Positions 17,276-26,622 of a stretch of DNA of 64,000 bases are shown one piece after another (the first letter of the stretch is position 1; each line of letters opens with the position of its first letter). Position numbers and translations under genes: made by a program. A model generated the notes under the pieces. It saw only the letters and a list, made by a program, of their open reading frames with translations, made no database searches and was not told the DNA's origin. Source of the stretch: Delftia tsuruhatensis NBRC 16741 (GTDB taxonomy: Bacteria > Pseudomonadota > Gammaproteobacteria > Burkholderiales > Burkholderiaceae_C); contig NZ_BCTO01000032.1 in the NCBI RefSeq assembly GCF_001571325.1, positions 124,001-188,000 of the forward strand, written 5' to 3'.

Positions 17276-19534
17276 ATGACCGACACAGCGACCGACAGCT
17301 CCCCCACGCCGGCATCCAAGCCCACACCCCGCCCGCCGCGCCGCCGCTGGCTGCGCATCCTCGTGTGGATGGTCTCGGCCCTGGTGCTGCTGCTGGCGCT
17401 GGTCGTGGTCCTGATTGCCACCTATGACTGGAACCGCGCCAGGCCCTGGATCAATGAGCGGGTCAGTGAAAGCACCGGCCGGCATTTCGCGATTGAAGGC
17501 GACCTGCGGGTGCAATGGAACTGGCCCCAGCCGCTGGACCAGGGCTGGCGTCACTGGATTCCTGGCGTCACCGTCCAGGCCGAGCAGCTGACGCTGGGCC
17601 AGCCCGAAGGCTGGCAGGTGGAGCAGGAGCCGGCCAAGGGCAGTGGCGAGCTGCCTGCCCTGCCTGCGCCGCCCGACCAGTTGAACAAGGGCCGCCTGCC
17701 CGAGGAGAAAGCCAAGGAACAGCCCACGGTAAAGGCGAAGGACAAGGACAAGGACTCGCAGGCCAGCCCTTCCGCGCCCAGTATCGACAGCGACAGCATC
17801 GTCCTGGCCGACGAAAAAATGGCCCCTCCCCCGCGCGACGCCGCCACCATGGCCACGGCAGCCCGCGCCACGGCCAGCCTGCGGCTGTGGCCGCTGCTGG
17901 GCCGGCACGTGCTGCTGGACCATCTGCAGCTCGAAGGGCCTGACCTGGTCTTTGCACGGCGCAAGGACGGCAGCAACAACTGGACTTTCAAGCGCCCCGA
18001 GTCCACCGGTCCGCGCTGGCGCTTCCAAGTGACGCAATTGAGCCTGCGCGGCGGCCTGGTGGGCTGGAGCGATGGCGTGCGCCAGATGGCGGTGCGCGCA
18101 CGCCTGGACAGCCTTGTACGGCCGCCCAGTCCAGACTTTCCGTATGGCATGCGCGTCGGCCTGACCGGCCGCATCGCCAAGGCCACGGTCGAGGCCCAGG
18201 GCCTCATCGGCCCCGTGCTGGACCTGCAAAGCGAGCAGGCACGCTTTCCGGTCAAGCTGTGGGCCCATGCGGGCAGCCTGCGCGCACGGGCCGAGGGCAT
18301 TCTCGACAATCCCAGGGCACTCAAGGGCATGGACCTGCAGGTGCACCTGCGCGGCTCCAGCATGGCCGACCTGTTCCCACTGACCGGCCTGCTGCTGCCA
18401 CGTACACCGCCTTTCGACACCAACGGCCATCTGGTCGGCAGCCTGCAGCCCGGCCGCGCCGAGTGGGACTACGAAAACTTCGAGGGCCGCGTGGGCCAGA
18501 GCGATCTGCGCGGCTCGCTGCATTACGCATCCGGCAAGCCCCGGCCCAAGCTCAGCGGCGAGCTGGCATCGCGCAAGCTGCGCCTGGCCGACCTGGGGCC
18601 GGTGGTAGGAGCACCGTCCACCAGGCAGGACCAGAAAAGCCGGCAGGCGGCCAGCGGCAAGACCCTGCCCACGCAGCGCTTCGACACGAGCAAGTGGAAT
18701 GCCATGGATATGGATGTGCACTTCCAGAGTGACCGCATCGAGCGTCCCCAGGCCCTGCCCATCGAGAACTTCAGCGTACATGCCGTCATGGACAACGGTG
18801 TGCTGCGCCTGGCGCCGCTGCGCTTCGGCATGGCCAAGGGCAAGCTGGACCTGCAGGCCATGGTGGACAGCGGCGCCAAGCCGCCCAAGGCCAACCTCCA
18901 GGGCAAGGTCCAGGGGCTGCAGCTGTCGGCCCTGTTCCCCGAGATCGAATTGATGAAGAAAAGCCTGGGCAGCATGGATGGCGCCATCGCCCTGGAGGGC
19001 CGAGGCCAGTCCATGGCCGAATGGCTGGGCACCAGCTCCGGCGACATGCGCCTGTATGTGCGCGACGGGCGCTTCAGCAAGCAACTGCTGGACCTGGCCG
19101 CGCTCAACCTGGGCAGCGTGGTGGTGACCAAGCTGTTCGGTGCCGACAAGGAAGTCCAGCTCAACTGCGCCGTGGCCGACCTGTCCGTGCAGAACGGCCT
19201 GGCACGCACGCGCAACGTCAAGTTGGCGACGCCGGAGGCGATCGTGGAGGCCACAGGCCAGATCAGCCTGGCGCAGGAGACCATGGATCTGCACATCAAG
19301 CCCGAATCGCTGAAGTGGAAGTTCTTCTCGCTGCGCACGCCCCTGTATGTGCGCGGCAGCTTCGCCAACCCCAAGGTGGGCGTGGAGCCCGGCCCGCTGC
19401 TGCTGCGTGCGGGCGCGGCCGTGGCCGCCGCCGTGGTGGCGCCCGCCGCCCTGGCCCTGGTGCCGCTGACGGTGCCGGCTGCCGAGGAAGATGCGCAATG
19501 CCAGCGCCTGCTGGCAGACGCCGGCAAGAAGTAG
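17276..19534 (+). CDS. AsmA-family protein
   Basis: A 752-residue protein with a short cytoplasmic N-terminus, one membrane anchor (residues about 24-46) and a very long periplasmic part made of repetitive beta strands, as in AsmA/TamB-like bridge proteins that carry phospholipids between membranes or affect outer-membrane assembly. The C-terminal part (GRGQSMAEWLGTSSGDMRLYVRDG) matches the AsmA C-terminal domain. A Lys/Asp/Glu-rich insertion near residues 140-165 is probably disordered. The ATG at 17276 puts the positively charged RRRW stretch directly before the anchor. It is a monocistronic gene. Confidence 0.85.
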   Translation: MTDTATDSSPTPASKPTPRPPRRRWLRILVWMVSALVLLLALVVVLIATYDWNRARPWINERVSESTGRHFAIEGDLRVQWNWPQPLDQGWRHWIPGVTVQAEQLTLGQPEGWQVEQEPAKGSGELPALPAPPDQLNKGRLPEEKAKEQPTVKAKDKDKDSQASPSAPSIDSDSIVLADEKMAPPPRDAATMATAARATASLRLWPLLGRHVLLDHLQLEGPDLVFARRKDGSNNWTFKRPESTGPRWRFQVTQLSLRGGLVGWSDGVRQMAVRARLDSLVRPPSPDFPYGMRVGLTGRIAKATVEAQGLIGPVLDLQSEQARFPVKLWAHAGSLRARAEGILDNPRALKGMDLQVHLRGSSMADLFPLTGLLLPRTPPFDTNGHLVGSLQPGRAEWDYENFEGRVGQSDLRGSLHYASGKPRPKLSGELASRKLRLADLGPVVGAPSTRQDQKSRQAASGKTLPTQRFDTSKWNAMDMDVHFQSDRIERPQALPIENFSVHAVMDNGVLRLAPLRFGMAKGKLDLQAMVDSGAKPPKANLQGKVQGLQLSALFPEIELMKKSLGSMDGAIALEGRGQSMAEWLGTSSGDMRLYVRDGRFSKQLLDLAALNLGSVVVTKLFGADKEVQLNCAVADLSVQNGLARTRNVKLATPEAIVEATGQISLAQETMDLHIKPESLKWKFFSLRTPLYVRGSFANPKVGVEPGPLLLRAGAAVAAAVVAPAALALVPLTVPAAEEDAQCQRLLADAGKK

Positions 19535-19873
19535 GAAGGCCTGCCCGGCCTTCACCTGCAGCGCGCCCTGGGAACGCCACGAACGGCCGTCCCCAGGCGC
19601 TGGCCAGCAAGACCATGATCACCGCGCGCCTATGTGAGCCGGGGCTTGGGCCAGCGTGCAGTCTGGCAAGAGTGGCAACGCCGACCGTGCGAGCCATCAG
19701 TACCATGAGGGCCACAGCCGTTGCGAACGGCGGCGGCGCACAGTGCATATGACCCGCCCCGCTGTAGCAGGCCATGCATTGCGTATTTCCCCTTAGCCCC
19801 ATCGCGGCGCAGACCGTTGATTTCGCTTAACCTTCGCCGTTAACCCGCTTTTGCCGTGCCCAGCCCTTCTCCC
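19535..19873. other. Intergenic region before the ModE-like gene, with one inverted repeat
   Basis: No gene is seen here. A short stem (AAGGCC/GGCCTT, 19536-19552) follows the AsmA-like stop but has no T-run. At 19827-19843 the arms TTAAC and GTTAA with a seven-base spacer lie just upstream of the ModE-like gene and could be its operator. A GTG at 19856 is an alternative start for that gene. Confidence 0.4.
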
Positions 19874-20239
19874 ATGTCCTCCAAAGTCCAGTTCCGCCTG
19901 CGCGTATACAACGACAGCACCATTGCCATCGGACCCGGCAAGGTGCAGTTGCTCGAATCCATCGCCGAGGCGGGCTCCATCTCGGCCGCAGCCCGTTCGC
20001 TGGGCATGTCGTACCGGCGCGCCTGGGTGCTCGTGGACGAGATGAACCGCGCGCTGCAGACGCCGGCCGTCAACACCAGCGCAGGCGGCGCCCATGGCGG
20101 CGGCGCCTCGCTCACGGCCACGGGCGAGGCCATCGTCAGGCATTACCGCTCCATAGAAACCACGTCGCGCATGGCGGCTGCGGCCGATATCGCAGCGCTG
20201 ACGCGCCTGCTCAATCCCCAGGGCACCGCCAGCGCATGA
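19874..20239 (+). CDS. ModE-like winged-helix regulator lacking molybdate-binding domains
   Basis: A 121-residue protein equal to the N-terminal DNA-binding domain of ModE (LysR-type fold): SIAEAGSISAAARSLGMSYRRAW is the helix-turn-helix, followed by the dimer helix. The TOBE domains that bind molybdate in full ModE are absent, as in many short family members. It may control molybdenum uptake or molybdoenzyme genes; note the molybdenum enzyme TtrA 16 kb away, a link that is only suggestive. The ATG at 19874 or the GTG at 19856 could be the start; neither has a good ribosome site. Its stop overlaps the start of the TrmO-like gene by four bases. Confidence 0.8.
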   Translation: MSSKVQFRLRVYNDSTIAIGPGKVQLLESIAEAGSISAAARSLGMSYRRAWVLVDEMNRALQTPAVNTSAGGAHGGGASLTATGEAIVRHYRSIETTSRMAAAADIAALTRLLNPQGTASA

Positions 20240-20730
20240 GCGATGCCGCCGCGCAAGCCATAGGCTGCCGCCCCATCGGCCATGTGCGCAGCCGCTTCAC
20301 CGATCCGGTGGGCATGCCCATACAGACGGCAGGCGCGGCCGACGAGGCAGGCCGCGTGGAGCTGCTGCCCGAGTTCGAGGCCGGGCTGCGCGACATCGAA
20401 GGCTTTGACTACCTGATCCTCATCACCCACCTGCACCAGGCCGTGGAAAGGCTGGAAGTCGTGCCCTTCATGGACGACCGCAGCCACGGCGTGTTCGCCA
20501 CGCGCGCCCCGGCGCGGCCCAACCGGCTGGGCCTGTCCATCGTGCGTCTGGTGCGGCGCGAAGGACTGCTGCTGCATTTCCTGGGCAACGACATGCTCGA
20601 CGGCACGCCCGTGCTCGACATCAAGCCCTACGTGCCCAGGCTGGACGTGCGCCAGACCGAGCGCATAGGCTGGTTCGGCAAGCGTATCGACCAGATGCCG
20701 GACATCCGCGCCGACGCCCGCATGGCCTGA
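20236..20730 (+). CDS. TrmO/TsaA-family SAM-dependent tRNA methyltransferase-like protein
   Basis: A 164-residue protein of the YaeB/TsaA/VirR family with the expected blocks IGHVRSRF (residues 14-21), GVFATRAPARPNRLGLS (about 85-101) and DGTPVLDIKPYVP (about 122-134). E. coli TrmO is about 235 residues and N-methylates t6A37 in tRNA; this short form has the catalytic beta-barrel but not the C-terminal extension. It is translationally coupled (ATGA overlap) to the ModE-like gene. Short members often sit near molybdenum genes, so its real substrate may differ from that of TrmO. Confidence 0.8.
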   Translation: MSDAAAQAIGCRPIGHVRSRFTDPVGMPIQTAGAADEAGRVELLPEFEAGLRDIEGFDYLILITHLHQAVERLEVVPFMDDRSHGVFATRAPARPNRLGLSIVRLVRREGLLLHFLGNDMLDGTPVLDIKPYVPRLDVRQTERIGWFGKRIDQMPDIRADARMA

Positions 20731-20765
20731 GCCTGCTTCGGCAGCCGCAGCAACGGCAACAGCCC

Positions 20766-23700
20766 TCAGTGGAAATTGCGGCTCGCCACGCCGGCGCCGC
20801 CCAGGCGGCCCAGCCAGCGGCTCATGTCGCGGGCGCGGTGCACGATGAGATGGCGCACGGCGGGCACCTCCTGGCTGGCCTGCTCTGCAGGCACTGACTC
20901 GCCGCAGTCCTTGCCGCCGCCCCAGTCCGAGCTGCTTTGCCAGATGCCCTCCACCGCCAGCAGCCGCGCGCCCAGCAAGGGCTCGCCCCAGCGCGTGACG
21001 GTATCGGGCCAGACCACCAGGTTGACCGTGCCCGTCTCGTCCTCCAGCGTGATGAAGACCGTGCCCTTGGCCGTGGGCGGGCGCTGGCGCACGGTGACGA
21101 TGCCGCAGGCCCGCACGCGCATGCCCGCCAGCGTGTCGCGCAGCTCCAGCGCCGTGCGCAGCCCGTGGCGGCGCAGGCGGTCACGCAGCAGGGCCAGCGG
21201 ATGGCGGCGCAGGCTCAGGCCCGTGGCCGCGTAGTCGAACAGGATTTCCTCGCCCTCGGGCGCGGCGGCCAGTTGCACGGGCGCCTCGTGCACGGGCACG
21301 CCCGCGAACAGCGGGGGCTGCACCTGCAGGGCCGCGGCATCCCACATCTGCTGGCGGCGGTGGCCTGACAGGCCCTGCAGCGCATCGGCCGCCGCCAGGG
21401 CCTGCAGCTCGGCGCGCTGCAGCCGGGCGCGCAGGGCCAGGTCCTCGGTGCTCCTGAACGGCGCCTGCGCGCGGACCTGGGCCACGCGCTCGCCGGAAGT
21501 CTTTGGCAGCTGCGCCACCATGCACAGACCCAGGCGCACGGCCGGCTGCGGCAGCTCGACGCCAGCAATGCGCTCGTGCGGTGCCTCCAGCGTGCAGTCC
21601 CAGTCGCTGTGGCGCACATCGACGGGCAGCACGCGCACGCCGTGGCGGCGCGCATCCTGGATCAGTTGCGAGGGGGTGTAGAAGCCCATGGGCTGGGCAT
21701 TGAGCAAGGCCATGAGGAAACAGGCCGGCTCATGGCGCTTGAGCCAGGCGCTGGCATAGGCCAGCATGGCAAAGCTGTAGGCATGGCTTTCTGGGAAGCC
21801 GTATTCGCCGAAGCCCTGGATCTGGCGGACGATGGCGTGGGCGAATTCCGGGCTATAGCCCTTGGCCAGCATGCCCTCGATCAGCTTGCGCTCGAAATGG
21901 TGTATGCCGCCCTTGCGCCGCCAGGCGGCCATGGAGCGGCGCAGTTCGTCGGCCTCCCCCGCCGAGAAATTCGCCGCGATCATGGCGATTTGCATGACCT
22001 GCTCCTGGAAAATGGGCACGCCCAGCGTGCGCTCCAGCGCCTGCTTGAGTTCGGGCTTCTCCAACACCAGTTCCCCTTCCTGGTCCCTGCGCTCGCGCGC
22101 CTGCAGATAGGGATGGACCATGCCGCCCTGTATGGGGCCGGGCCGCACGATGGCGACCTCGACCACCAGGTCGTAGAACACGCGCGGCCGCAGCCGGGGC
22201 AGCATGCTCATCTGCGCCCGGCTCTCGATCTGGAAGGTACCCACGGTGTCGGCGCGGCAGATCATGTCGTAGGTGGCCGGGTCGTCCTTGGGAATGTCGG
22301 CCAGCTCCCAGCGCGGGCCGCGCAGCGCGGCGCGCGCGTGCAGGCTGCCGCGCAGCACGGTGAGCATGCCCAGGGCCAGCACATCGACCTTGAGCAGCTT
22401 CATGGTGTCCAGATCGTCCTTGTCCCACTGGATGACCGAGCGGCCCTCCATGGCGGCCGGCTCCACGGGCACCAGCCGCGTCAGCGGCCCGTCGGTCAGC
22501 ACAAATCCGCCCACATGCTGGCTCAGGTGGCGCGGGCTGTCGCGCAGCTGCAGGGCCAGCTCCAGCCACAGCCGCGCACGCTGGGGCGACAGTTGCGGGC
22601 AGTCGTCGCCCAGCCGCTCGCGCAGCCGGGCCAGGCGCAGCAGCTTGGAGCGCACCCAGCCCAGGGCGGGGTCATCGGGTTCGGGCTCCGGCTCGGCCGC
22701 CTGGTCCTCGGCATCGCTGAACCAGTGGTGCTGCCGGGCCATGGCGTCGATCAGCACCGCATCCACGCCCAGGGCCTTGCCCGCATCGCGCAGCGCACCG
22801 CGCGTGCGCCAGCAGCTGACCACGGCCGTCAGCGCCGCACGGCCGCGGCCGTATTTTTCGTAGATGTACTGGATGACGGTCTCGCGCCGCGCGTGCTCGA
22901 AGTCCACGTCGATATCTGGGGGCTCGCTGCGCTCGCGGCTGATGAAGCGCGCCATCAGCAGCGTGGTCTTGTTCGGGTCCACGGCCGTGATGCCCAGGCA
23001 ATAGCAGACGGCCGAGTTCGCGGCCGAACCGCGCCCCTGGCACAGGATGCCTTCGCTGCGCGCATAGCGCACGATGTCGTGCACGGTGAGAAAGTACATC
23101 TCGTAGCGGCATTCGGCGATCAGCTCCAGCTCATCCTTCAATTGCTTGGCGACCGATTCGGGAATGCCTTGCGGATAGCGCCCCGCCGCTCCCTGCCAGG
23201 TATGCCAGGCCAGGGTCTGGCGCGCGTCCATGCCGGGAAGCACGCTTTCCTGCGGATAGTGGTAGCTGATCTCACTGAGCTTGAAATCGCAGCGCGCGGC
23301 AATCTGCAAGGTTGCATCCAGCATGGCGCGCGGATAGATGCCGCCCAGCCGCAAGCGTGAGCGCAGATGGCGCTCGGCATTGGGATGCAGCTCGAAGCCG
23401 CATTCGGCCACCGTGCAGCCCAGGCGCAGCGCCGTCACCAGGTCCTGCAGCGGCTTGCGCGAGCGCGCATGCATGTGCACGTCGCCGCATGCCACGCAGG
23501 ACAGGCCCAGCAACCCTGCCACGTCCTGCAGGCTTTGCAGCCACAGGCTGTCGTCGGGCGCCAGCAGCAGCTCCACGCCCAGCCAGCAGCCCGGCCCCAG
23601 CTGCGCCACGGCGGCCTGCACGGCCTGGGCGATGGCGGGCACATCGCCGGCTGGAAGCAGCGCACGCTGTGGCAGGACGATGCATTCGCAGCCTTCACGC

Positions 23701-24152
23701 AGCAGATGCCAGGGGCTGTCGGCATCGACCAGGTACCGGCCCTTGTCGGCACGGGCGCGCGCCGCGCTGATGAACTCGCAGAGGTTGCCCCAGCCGTTCA
23801 GATCGCGCGCCAGCGCCACCACGCGCAGCGGGCCCCAGGCAAATTCGCTGCCATGGATCAGGGCCATCTCGCAGTCGCGCGCGGCCTCGAAGGCCCGCAC
23901 GGCGCCGGCCACCGAGCATTCGTCGGTCAGGGCCAGCGCCTGGTAGCCCAGGGCCTTGGCGCGCTGCACCAGTTGGGCCGGCGAAGAGGCGCCGCGCAGA
24001 AAGCTGAAGTTCGACAGGCAGTGCAGCTCCGCATAGCCGGGCAGGCCCGGGCCCGATGCCATGCCGGACACCGGCCCGGTGGCCTGGGGCGGGGGCTGCA
24101 GTCGCTGCAGCTGCGGGGGCGGCGGCTCCAGCAGGATGTCCTGTTCAGCCAT
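20766..24152 (-). CDS. dnaE2: Error-prone DNA polymerase III alpha-like subunit DnaE2 (ImuC)
   Basis: A 1128-residue C-family polymerase. It begins with a Pro/Gln-rich tail, then the PHP domain (YAELHCLSNFSFLRGASSP near residue 40), the polymerase palm with the acidic PDIDVDFEHARRE block, finger and thumb regions (GFPESHAYSFAML), and a C-terminal OB fold (GIVTVRQRPPTAKGTVFITLEDE split over the region near residue 1010). It does translesion synthesis with ImuA and ImuB. The ATG at 24152 overlaps the imuB stop by eight bases; the much longer open frame upstream is shadow of imuB. It lacks a strong proofreading context, as expected for DnaE2. Confidence 0.93.
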   Translation of the reverse strand: MAEQDILLEPPPPQLQRLQPPPQATGPVSGMASGPGLPGYAELHCLSNFSFLRGASSPAQLVQRAKALGYQALALTDECSVAGAVRAFEAARDCEMALIHGSEFAWGPLRVVALARDLNGWGNLCEFISAARARADKGRYLVDADSPWHLLREGCECIVLPQRALLPAGDVPAIAQAVQAAVAQLGPGCWLGVELLLAPDDSLWLQSLQDVAGLLGLSCVACGDVHMHARSRKPLQDLVTALRLGCTVAECGFELHPNAERHLRSRLRLGGIYPRAMLDATLQIAARCDFKLSEISYHYPQESVLPGMDARQTLAWHTWQGAAGRYPQGIPESVAKQLKDELELIAECRYEMYFLTVHDIVRYARSEGILCQGRGSAANSAVCYCLGITAVDPNKTTLLMARFISRERSEPPDIDVDFEHARRETVIQYIYEKYGRGRAALTAVVSCWRTRGALRDAGKALGVDAVLIDAMARQHHWFSDAEDQAAEPEPEPDDPALGWVRSKLLRLARLRERLGDDCPQLSPQRARLWLELALQLRDSPRHLSQHVGGFVLTDGPLTRLVPVEPAAMEGRSVIQWDKDDLDTMKLLKVDVLALGMLTVLRGSLHARAALRGPRWELADIPKDDPATYDMICRADTVGTFQIESRAQMSMLPRLRPRVFYDLVVEVAIVRPGPIQGGMVHPYLQARERRDQEGELVLEKPELKQALERTLGVPIFQEQVMQIAMIAANFSAGEADELRRSMAAWRRKGGIHHFERKLIEGMLAKGYSPEFAHAIVRQIQGFGEYGFPESHAYSFAMLAYASAWLKRHEPACFLMALLNAQPMGFYTPSQLIQDARRHGVRVLPVDVRHSDWDCTLEAPHERIAGVELPQPAVRLGLCMVAQLPKTSGERVAQVRAQAPFRSTEDLALRARLQRAELQALAAADALQGLSGHRRQQMWDAAALQVQPPLFAGVPVHEAPVQLAAAPEGEEILFDYAATGLSLRRHPLALLRDRLRRHGLRTALELRDTLAGMRVRACGIVTVRQRPPTAKGTVFITLEDETGTVNLVVWPDTVTRWGEPLLGARLLAVEGIWQSSSDWGGGKDCGESVPAEQASQEVPAVRHLIVHRARDMSRWLGRLGGAGVASRNFH

Positions 24153-25653
24153 AGATGCCTTGCGCAAACCAGGCGGCGGGCGACAGCAGGGCCGGCATGC
24201 CTGGCAGCCGCTCCGATGCAGGCGTGCGCTCGCGGTAGATCCAGACATGGCCGACAGCCGCGTTGCTGGCCACGAAATAGTCACGCACGGCCAGCGCAGC
24301 ATCGGCCTGCGGCTCTCCCCACCAGCCGGCCTCCAGCCGATAGGGGCCGGCCAGCAATTGCAGCGGCCCCTGCCAGCAAGGGCGGCTGCCCTGCAGGAGC
24401 AGGGGCTGGGGCGGATCAAGCAGCCAGGGCGGCAGCAGGCCCTGCCAGGGGTTGGCCGCCTTGCGCGCGTGCGCGGGCCGCCGCGGTGCCTGCGGGGTCT
24501 GCAGGGCCTCGCAGGCCGGGGTCCAGCGCTGCATGGCCTCGGGCCGGTGGTCCGATTGCAGCTGCGCCACCCGCACGCCCTGCGCGCCACGGCGGGCCGA
24601 GACGCGCTCCACCCATTCATGCCAGGCCATGCCGCTGGCCGCGCCTGCCCCATCTGCCGCGCCTGCCGCCTCGCCCAGCGGCGCCGGACCGGGCGCGGCC
24701 GGTGGCAGGCAACTGCCGGCATCGGCCGCGAAAGGCGCGGTGTCCAGCGCCACCAGCTCCAGCATGTCCGCAGGCGCGCGCCAGGGCGTGCGGGCCAGGC
24801 GTTCGCGCAGCAGGCGCTCCATGTGCTCCAGCGCCTGGGCGGGCCGGGCCGTGCGGATGTCCAGCGCTTCCCAGGCCGGCAGTTGCGTGCCGTCCACGCG
24901 CCGCAGATCGTGGTGCCAGCGCAGTTGCAGGCCCAGCACGCCCTGGTGGCGGGCCTGCAGCCAGGCCTGCAGCGCACGCAGCAGGGGCCGGGCGGCCTGC
25001 AGCAGGGCCTGGGCGTCGCTGGCCGGATAGCCCAGGTCGGCACGCAATGCAAAGTGCTCGGGCAGCTCCAGCCAGTCCAGCGCATGGGGGCTGCTGCCAT
25101 AGGCCTGGTCCAGCGCCAGCAGGGCCGGCAGCCCGATGCGCCGCGCCAGGCCCGCGCGCGGCAGGGCGCGCAGCTCGCCCCAGCGGCGGCAGCCCATGCG
25201 CTCCAGGGCCGGCGCATGCGGCTCCAGTGCGGGCAGTGTCCAGATCGGCAGGGCATCGGCAGGCGGCCAGGGCTGGCGCAGGCCGTCGCCCTGCATGCGC
25301 CAGCGCAGACGCGCCAGCGCCTGCCAGGCCGTGGCGGCCCGGGCCCAGACCGGCATCTGCGGGCTGCCTGCCTGCCCTGTGTCAGGCTGCTGTTCACGCA
25401 GAGCGCGCAGCAGGCCCAGCAGCATGGACTGGCGGCCGCCCCACAGGCGCTCCACGCTGCCCACCTCCATCAGCGCCACGGCCTGCCCTGCGCCCTGCCA
25501 GACGGCCACGCGCGGCGTCCAGCGCAGGGCCCACCAGGCCTGCTGCGCGCAGGCACTGCCTTTGCCATCACTGTCGCCGTTGCCCTGACCATCGCCCTGC
25601 GCGGCATGCAGCGGCCAGGCAATCCAGTGCAGTGCTTGATTCGGCTGTGCCAT
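24145..25653 (-). CDS. imuB: ImuB, Y-family polymerase-like mutasome hub
   Basis: A 502-residue protein with a Y-family polymerase fold (little finger and thumb regions recognisable, for example LERMGCRRWGELRALPRAGLARRIG near residue 155), but without a clear set of catalytic acidic residues. ImuB proteins of this kind are not active polymerases; they bridge DnaE2, ImuA and the beta clamp. Middle gene of the LexA-controlled imuA-imuB-dnaE2 operon, starting six bases after imuA and overlapping dnaE2 by eight bases. Confidence 0.9.
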   Translation of the reverse strand: MAQPNQALHWIAWPLHAAQGDGQGNGDSDGKGSACAQQAWWALRWTPRVAVWQGAGQAVALMEVGSVERLWGGRQSMLLGLLRALREQQPDTGQAGSPQMPVWARAATAWQALARLRWRMQGDGLRQPWPPADALPIWTLPALEPHAPALERMGCRRWGELRALPRAGLARRIGLPALLALDQAYGSSPHALDWLELPEHFALRADLGYPASDAQALLQAARPLLRALQAWLQARHQGVLGLQLRWHHDLRRVDGTQLPAWEALDIRTARPAQALEHMERLLRERLARTPWRAPADMLELVALDTAPFAADAGSCLPPAAPGPAPLGEAAGAADGAGAASGMAWHEWVERVSARRGAQGVRVAQLQSDHRPEAMQRWTPACEALQTPQAPRRPAHARKAANPWQGLLPPWLLDPPQPLLLQGSRPCWQGPLQLLAGPYRLEAGWWGEPQADAALAVRDYFVASNAAVGHVWIYRERTPASERLPGMPALLSPAAWFAQGIYG

Positions 25654-25659
25654 GGCATC

Positions 25660-26532
25660 TCATCCCAGGGTGTGCGCTGCCGCCTGCAAGGCGGGCGCCT
25701 CGGCGGGCAGCAGTTGCCCGTGTCCATGAAGCCAGCGCTGCGCCTCGCCCGCCTGCCGGGTGCGCCGCAGGGCCTGGGCCTGCAGCACGTCCTGCCAGGC
25801 CCAGTGGTGCAGCGGCAGTTTCAAGGGATGCTCCAGCGCAGGCCCCCGGCGCTTGAGCAACTGCACGCGCAGGCAGGCTGGCGTGCCGCCTTCGCCCGGC
25901 TCCCCCAACTCTGTCTCCACGCGCAGCCGCAGCGGCGCGGGCGAGGCCACCGTCTGCAGGGCGGCCGAGGCCTCGCGCCACAGCCACAGAATGCGCCCCT
26001 GCGCAGCGGCCGCCCATTGCAGCCGGCGCAGCGTGGCCATGGGCAGACCGGCCGGCAGCCAGGCCAGCACGGCCAGCACGTCGCGGCAGCGCAGTGCCTG
26101 CTCACAGACCCAGGCCAGCCCTGCCCCATCGCCTGCCGGGTGGGCGCCGGGGTGGGTATCGGCCTCCACGCAGCACAGCCGGTGCGCCGCCACGCCCGCC
26201 GCTTCCAGTCCCGGAGCAAAAGGCCTGCAAGGCGGCGCCACCAACACCACCTGGCCCGCGCTGCGCTGCATCAGGGCCGCCAGACCCGGCAACAGCAGCG
26301 GCCATTCGGCATGGCCATGGGCGGGCTGCAGCAGCTCGACCATCGCGCCCAGCGGCCAGCCCCCGCCCGGCAATTGCGCATCCAGCAGCGCATGGCCCGA
26401 AGGCTGGACGCGCTGCTGCAGCGCCTGCTGCCAGCCATCGCCACGCCACACGCCCTGCAACTGAGGCAGCACACGCGCCGCGCCCGCCATGGGGGCGGGC
26501 TGCGCAGCTTGGGAGGCGTGGGGCGTGGTCAT
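25660..26532 (-). CDS. imuA: ImuA, RecA/SulA-like mutasome accessory protein
   Basis: A 290-residue protein (from the ATG at 26532) of the ImuA/SulA-like RecA-fold family: the HALLDAQLPGGGWPLGAMVELL block near residue 45 is the family signature at the degenerate Walker A position. It joins ImuB and DnaE2 in SOS-induced mutagenesis. The upstream start at 26568 is rejected because its first codons are read from the LexA box itself. There is no evident Shine-Dalgarno site before 26532. It is the first gene of the operon. Confidence 0.9.
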   Translation of the reverse strand: MTTPHASQAAQPAPMAGAARVLPQLQGVWRGDGWQQALQQRVQPSGHALLDAQLPGGGWPLGAMVELLQPAHGHAEWPLLLPGLAALMQRSAGQVVLVAPPCRPFAPGLEAAGVAAHRLCCVEADTHPGAHPAGDGAGLAWVCEQALRCRDVLAVLAWLPAGLPMATLRRLQWAAAAQGRILWLWREASAALQTVASPAPLRLRVETELGEPGEGGTPACLRVQLLKRRGPALEHPLKLPLHHWAWQDVLQAQALRRTRQAGEAQRWLHGHGQLLPAEAPALQAAAHTLG

Positions 26533-26549
26533 GGGGAAAATCTCAAATA

Positions 26550-26565
26550 CTGTATGAATATACAG
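26550..26565 (-). promoter_or_regulatory. LexA (SOS) box of imuA-imuB-dnaE2
   Basis: CTGTATGAATATACAG fits the LexA consensus CTGT-N8-ACAG exactly. It lies 17 bases upstream of the imuA start on the minus strand, where a repressor would cover the promoter. This supports DNA-damage induction of the whole cassette. Confidence 0.93.
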
Positions 26566-26596
26566 CAATCTTGATTTCCGAGAGATCCACGGATGT

Positions 26597-26619
26597 AAAA
26601 AAGCCGGGCAAGCCCGGCT
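26597..26619 (-). terminator. Rho-independent terminator of the HD-GYP gene
   Basis: Seven-base-pair GC-rich stem (arms 26602-26608 and 26613-26619) with a CAAG loop; on the minus strand it is followed by six T. It lies directly after the stop at 26623. Confidence 0.85.
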
Positions 26620-26622
26620 GTC

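Noticed and set aside
26533..26568. Longer imuA N-terminus starting at 26568
   Set aside because: Those codons are read from the LexA box, so the start at 26532 is preferred.
23367..26574. Plus-strand frames of 829 and 837 codons opposite dnaE2, imuB and imuA
   Set aside because: Antisense shadows of a clear imuA-imuB-dnaE2 operon; no start site or domain support.
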